NCBI GenBank assembly: GCA_012840075.1
Contig: DUMC01000068.1
Location: forward strand, 1 to 47,659
Source of the DNA: Clostridiaceae bacterium
GTDB taxonomy: Bacteria; Bacillota; Clostridia; Acetivibrionales; DUMC01
Direction: 5' to 3'
Length of the DNA: 47,659 nt
The notes under the pieces were generated by a model. That model did not search any database, was not told where the DNA came from, and worked only from the letters and a program-made list of their open reading frames with translations. The position numbers and the translations under genes were made by a program. Below, piece by piece: positions 47,508-47,659 of the stretch. Positions within the stretch are counted from its first letter, which is position 1. Every line of letters begins with the position of its first letter.

Positions 47508-47543
47508 TACTGTCAATATGATAATCAACATAGTTACTGTCAA
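47508..47543 (-). promoter_or_regulatory. Repeated TTGACAGTA elements upstream of the Rrf2 gene
   Basis: TTGACAGTA occurs twice on the minus strand (47516-47508 and 47543-47535), 27 bases apart. Either TTGACA could be a -35. The upstream one has CATATT at 17 bases; the downstream one has TATAAT at only 12. Confidence 0.4.
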
Positions 47544-47659
47544 GTTTAAGTTGGCAATTTTTTTGTAAATTTTCATCCATGTATAATTTTGTATATTTTT
47601 GTTTATGTTTCTACCTACATTTTGTTTTACCGGAATAAAAAGTAATTCATTATACCGTA

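Noticed and set aside
1-47659. CRISPR arrays, tRNA and rRNA genes, prophage or conjugation genes
   Set aside because: No regularly spaced repeats, no tRNA-like cloverleaf with conserved arms and no rRNA or phage-type genes were noticed on either strand.

Overview
The window is low-GC, AT-rich DNA from an anaerobic member of the Firmicutes, class Clostridia. The gene set (Feo iron uptake, high-molecular-weight rubredoxin, rubrerythrin, AddAB and SbcCD, a c-di-AMP riboswitch, LplC-type sugar permease remnants, an SLH/CAP surface protein) resembles mesophilic Ruminiclostridium/Acetivibrio-like clostridia. The genus is inferred from gene content only. Most genes lie on the minus strand. I see no rRNA, tRNA, CRISPR array, prophage or intact transposase.

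Layout. 0.1-3.0 kb: a ferrous-iron locus (feoA, feoB and a 48-residue Cys-rich membrane peptide), with a Fur-like box at feoA and a second at feoB. 3.1-7.1 kb: a ketopantoate reductase-like enzyme, a UbiB/ABC1 kinase-like membrane protein and a divergent glycerol-3-phosphate dehydrogenase. 7.2-20.2 kb: a recombination-repair operon, addB-addA-sbcD-sbcC. 20.2-21.5 kb: an alpha-oxoamine synthase.

21.8-33.4 kb mixes intact and broken genes. A uroporphyrinogen-decarboxylase-like gene and an AraC regulator have both lost their 5' ends and meet head to head. A PDZ membrane protein, a purine nucleoside phosphorylase, an NlpC/P60 hydrolase behind a ydaO-type riboswitch and a flavin-reductase/rubredoxin fusion look intact. 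Beyond them is a degraded glycan-utilisation locus: an AraC sensor-regulator with an in-frame stop and missing ends, an LplC permease without its first membrane segment, an apparently intact 773-residue carbohydrate-active-type protein, and a gene cut off at its 3' end.

33.5-47.6 kb is mostly housekeeping and stress functions: an F420-ligase-like protein, an MsrA-MsrB fusion, rubrerythrin, YlmH, a DUF445 membrane protein, YchF, an SLH-CAP surface protein, a MATE exporter, a TipA-like MerR regulator with a 19-bp-spacer promoter, and a CymR-like Rrf2 regulator beside cysteine synthase.

The genes fall into themes rather than one system: iron uptake, double-strand-break repair, oxidative and nitrosative stress, cysteine supply, and a decaying sugar locus. 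I found no convincing new multi-gene system. The strongest non-routine signals are the deletion scars, shared IS-end-like repeats, two Fur-like boxes in one feo cluster, low-complexity insertions in AddA, and several overlooked small ORFs and leaders.
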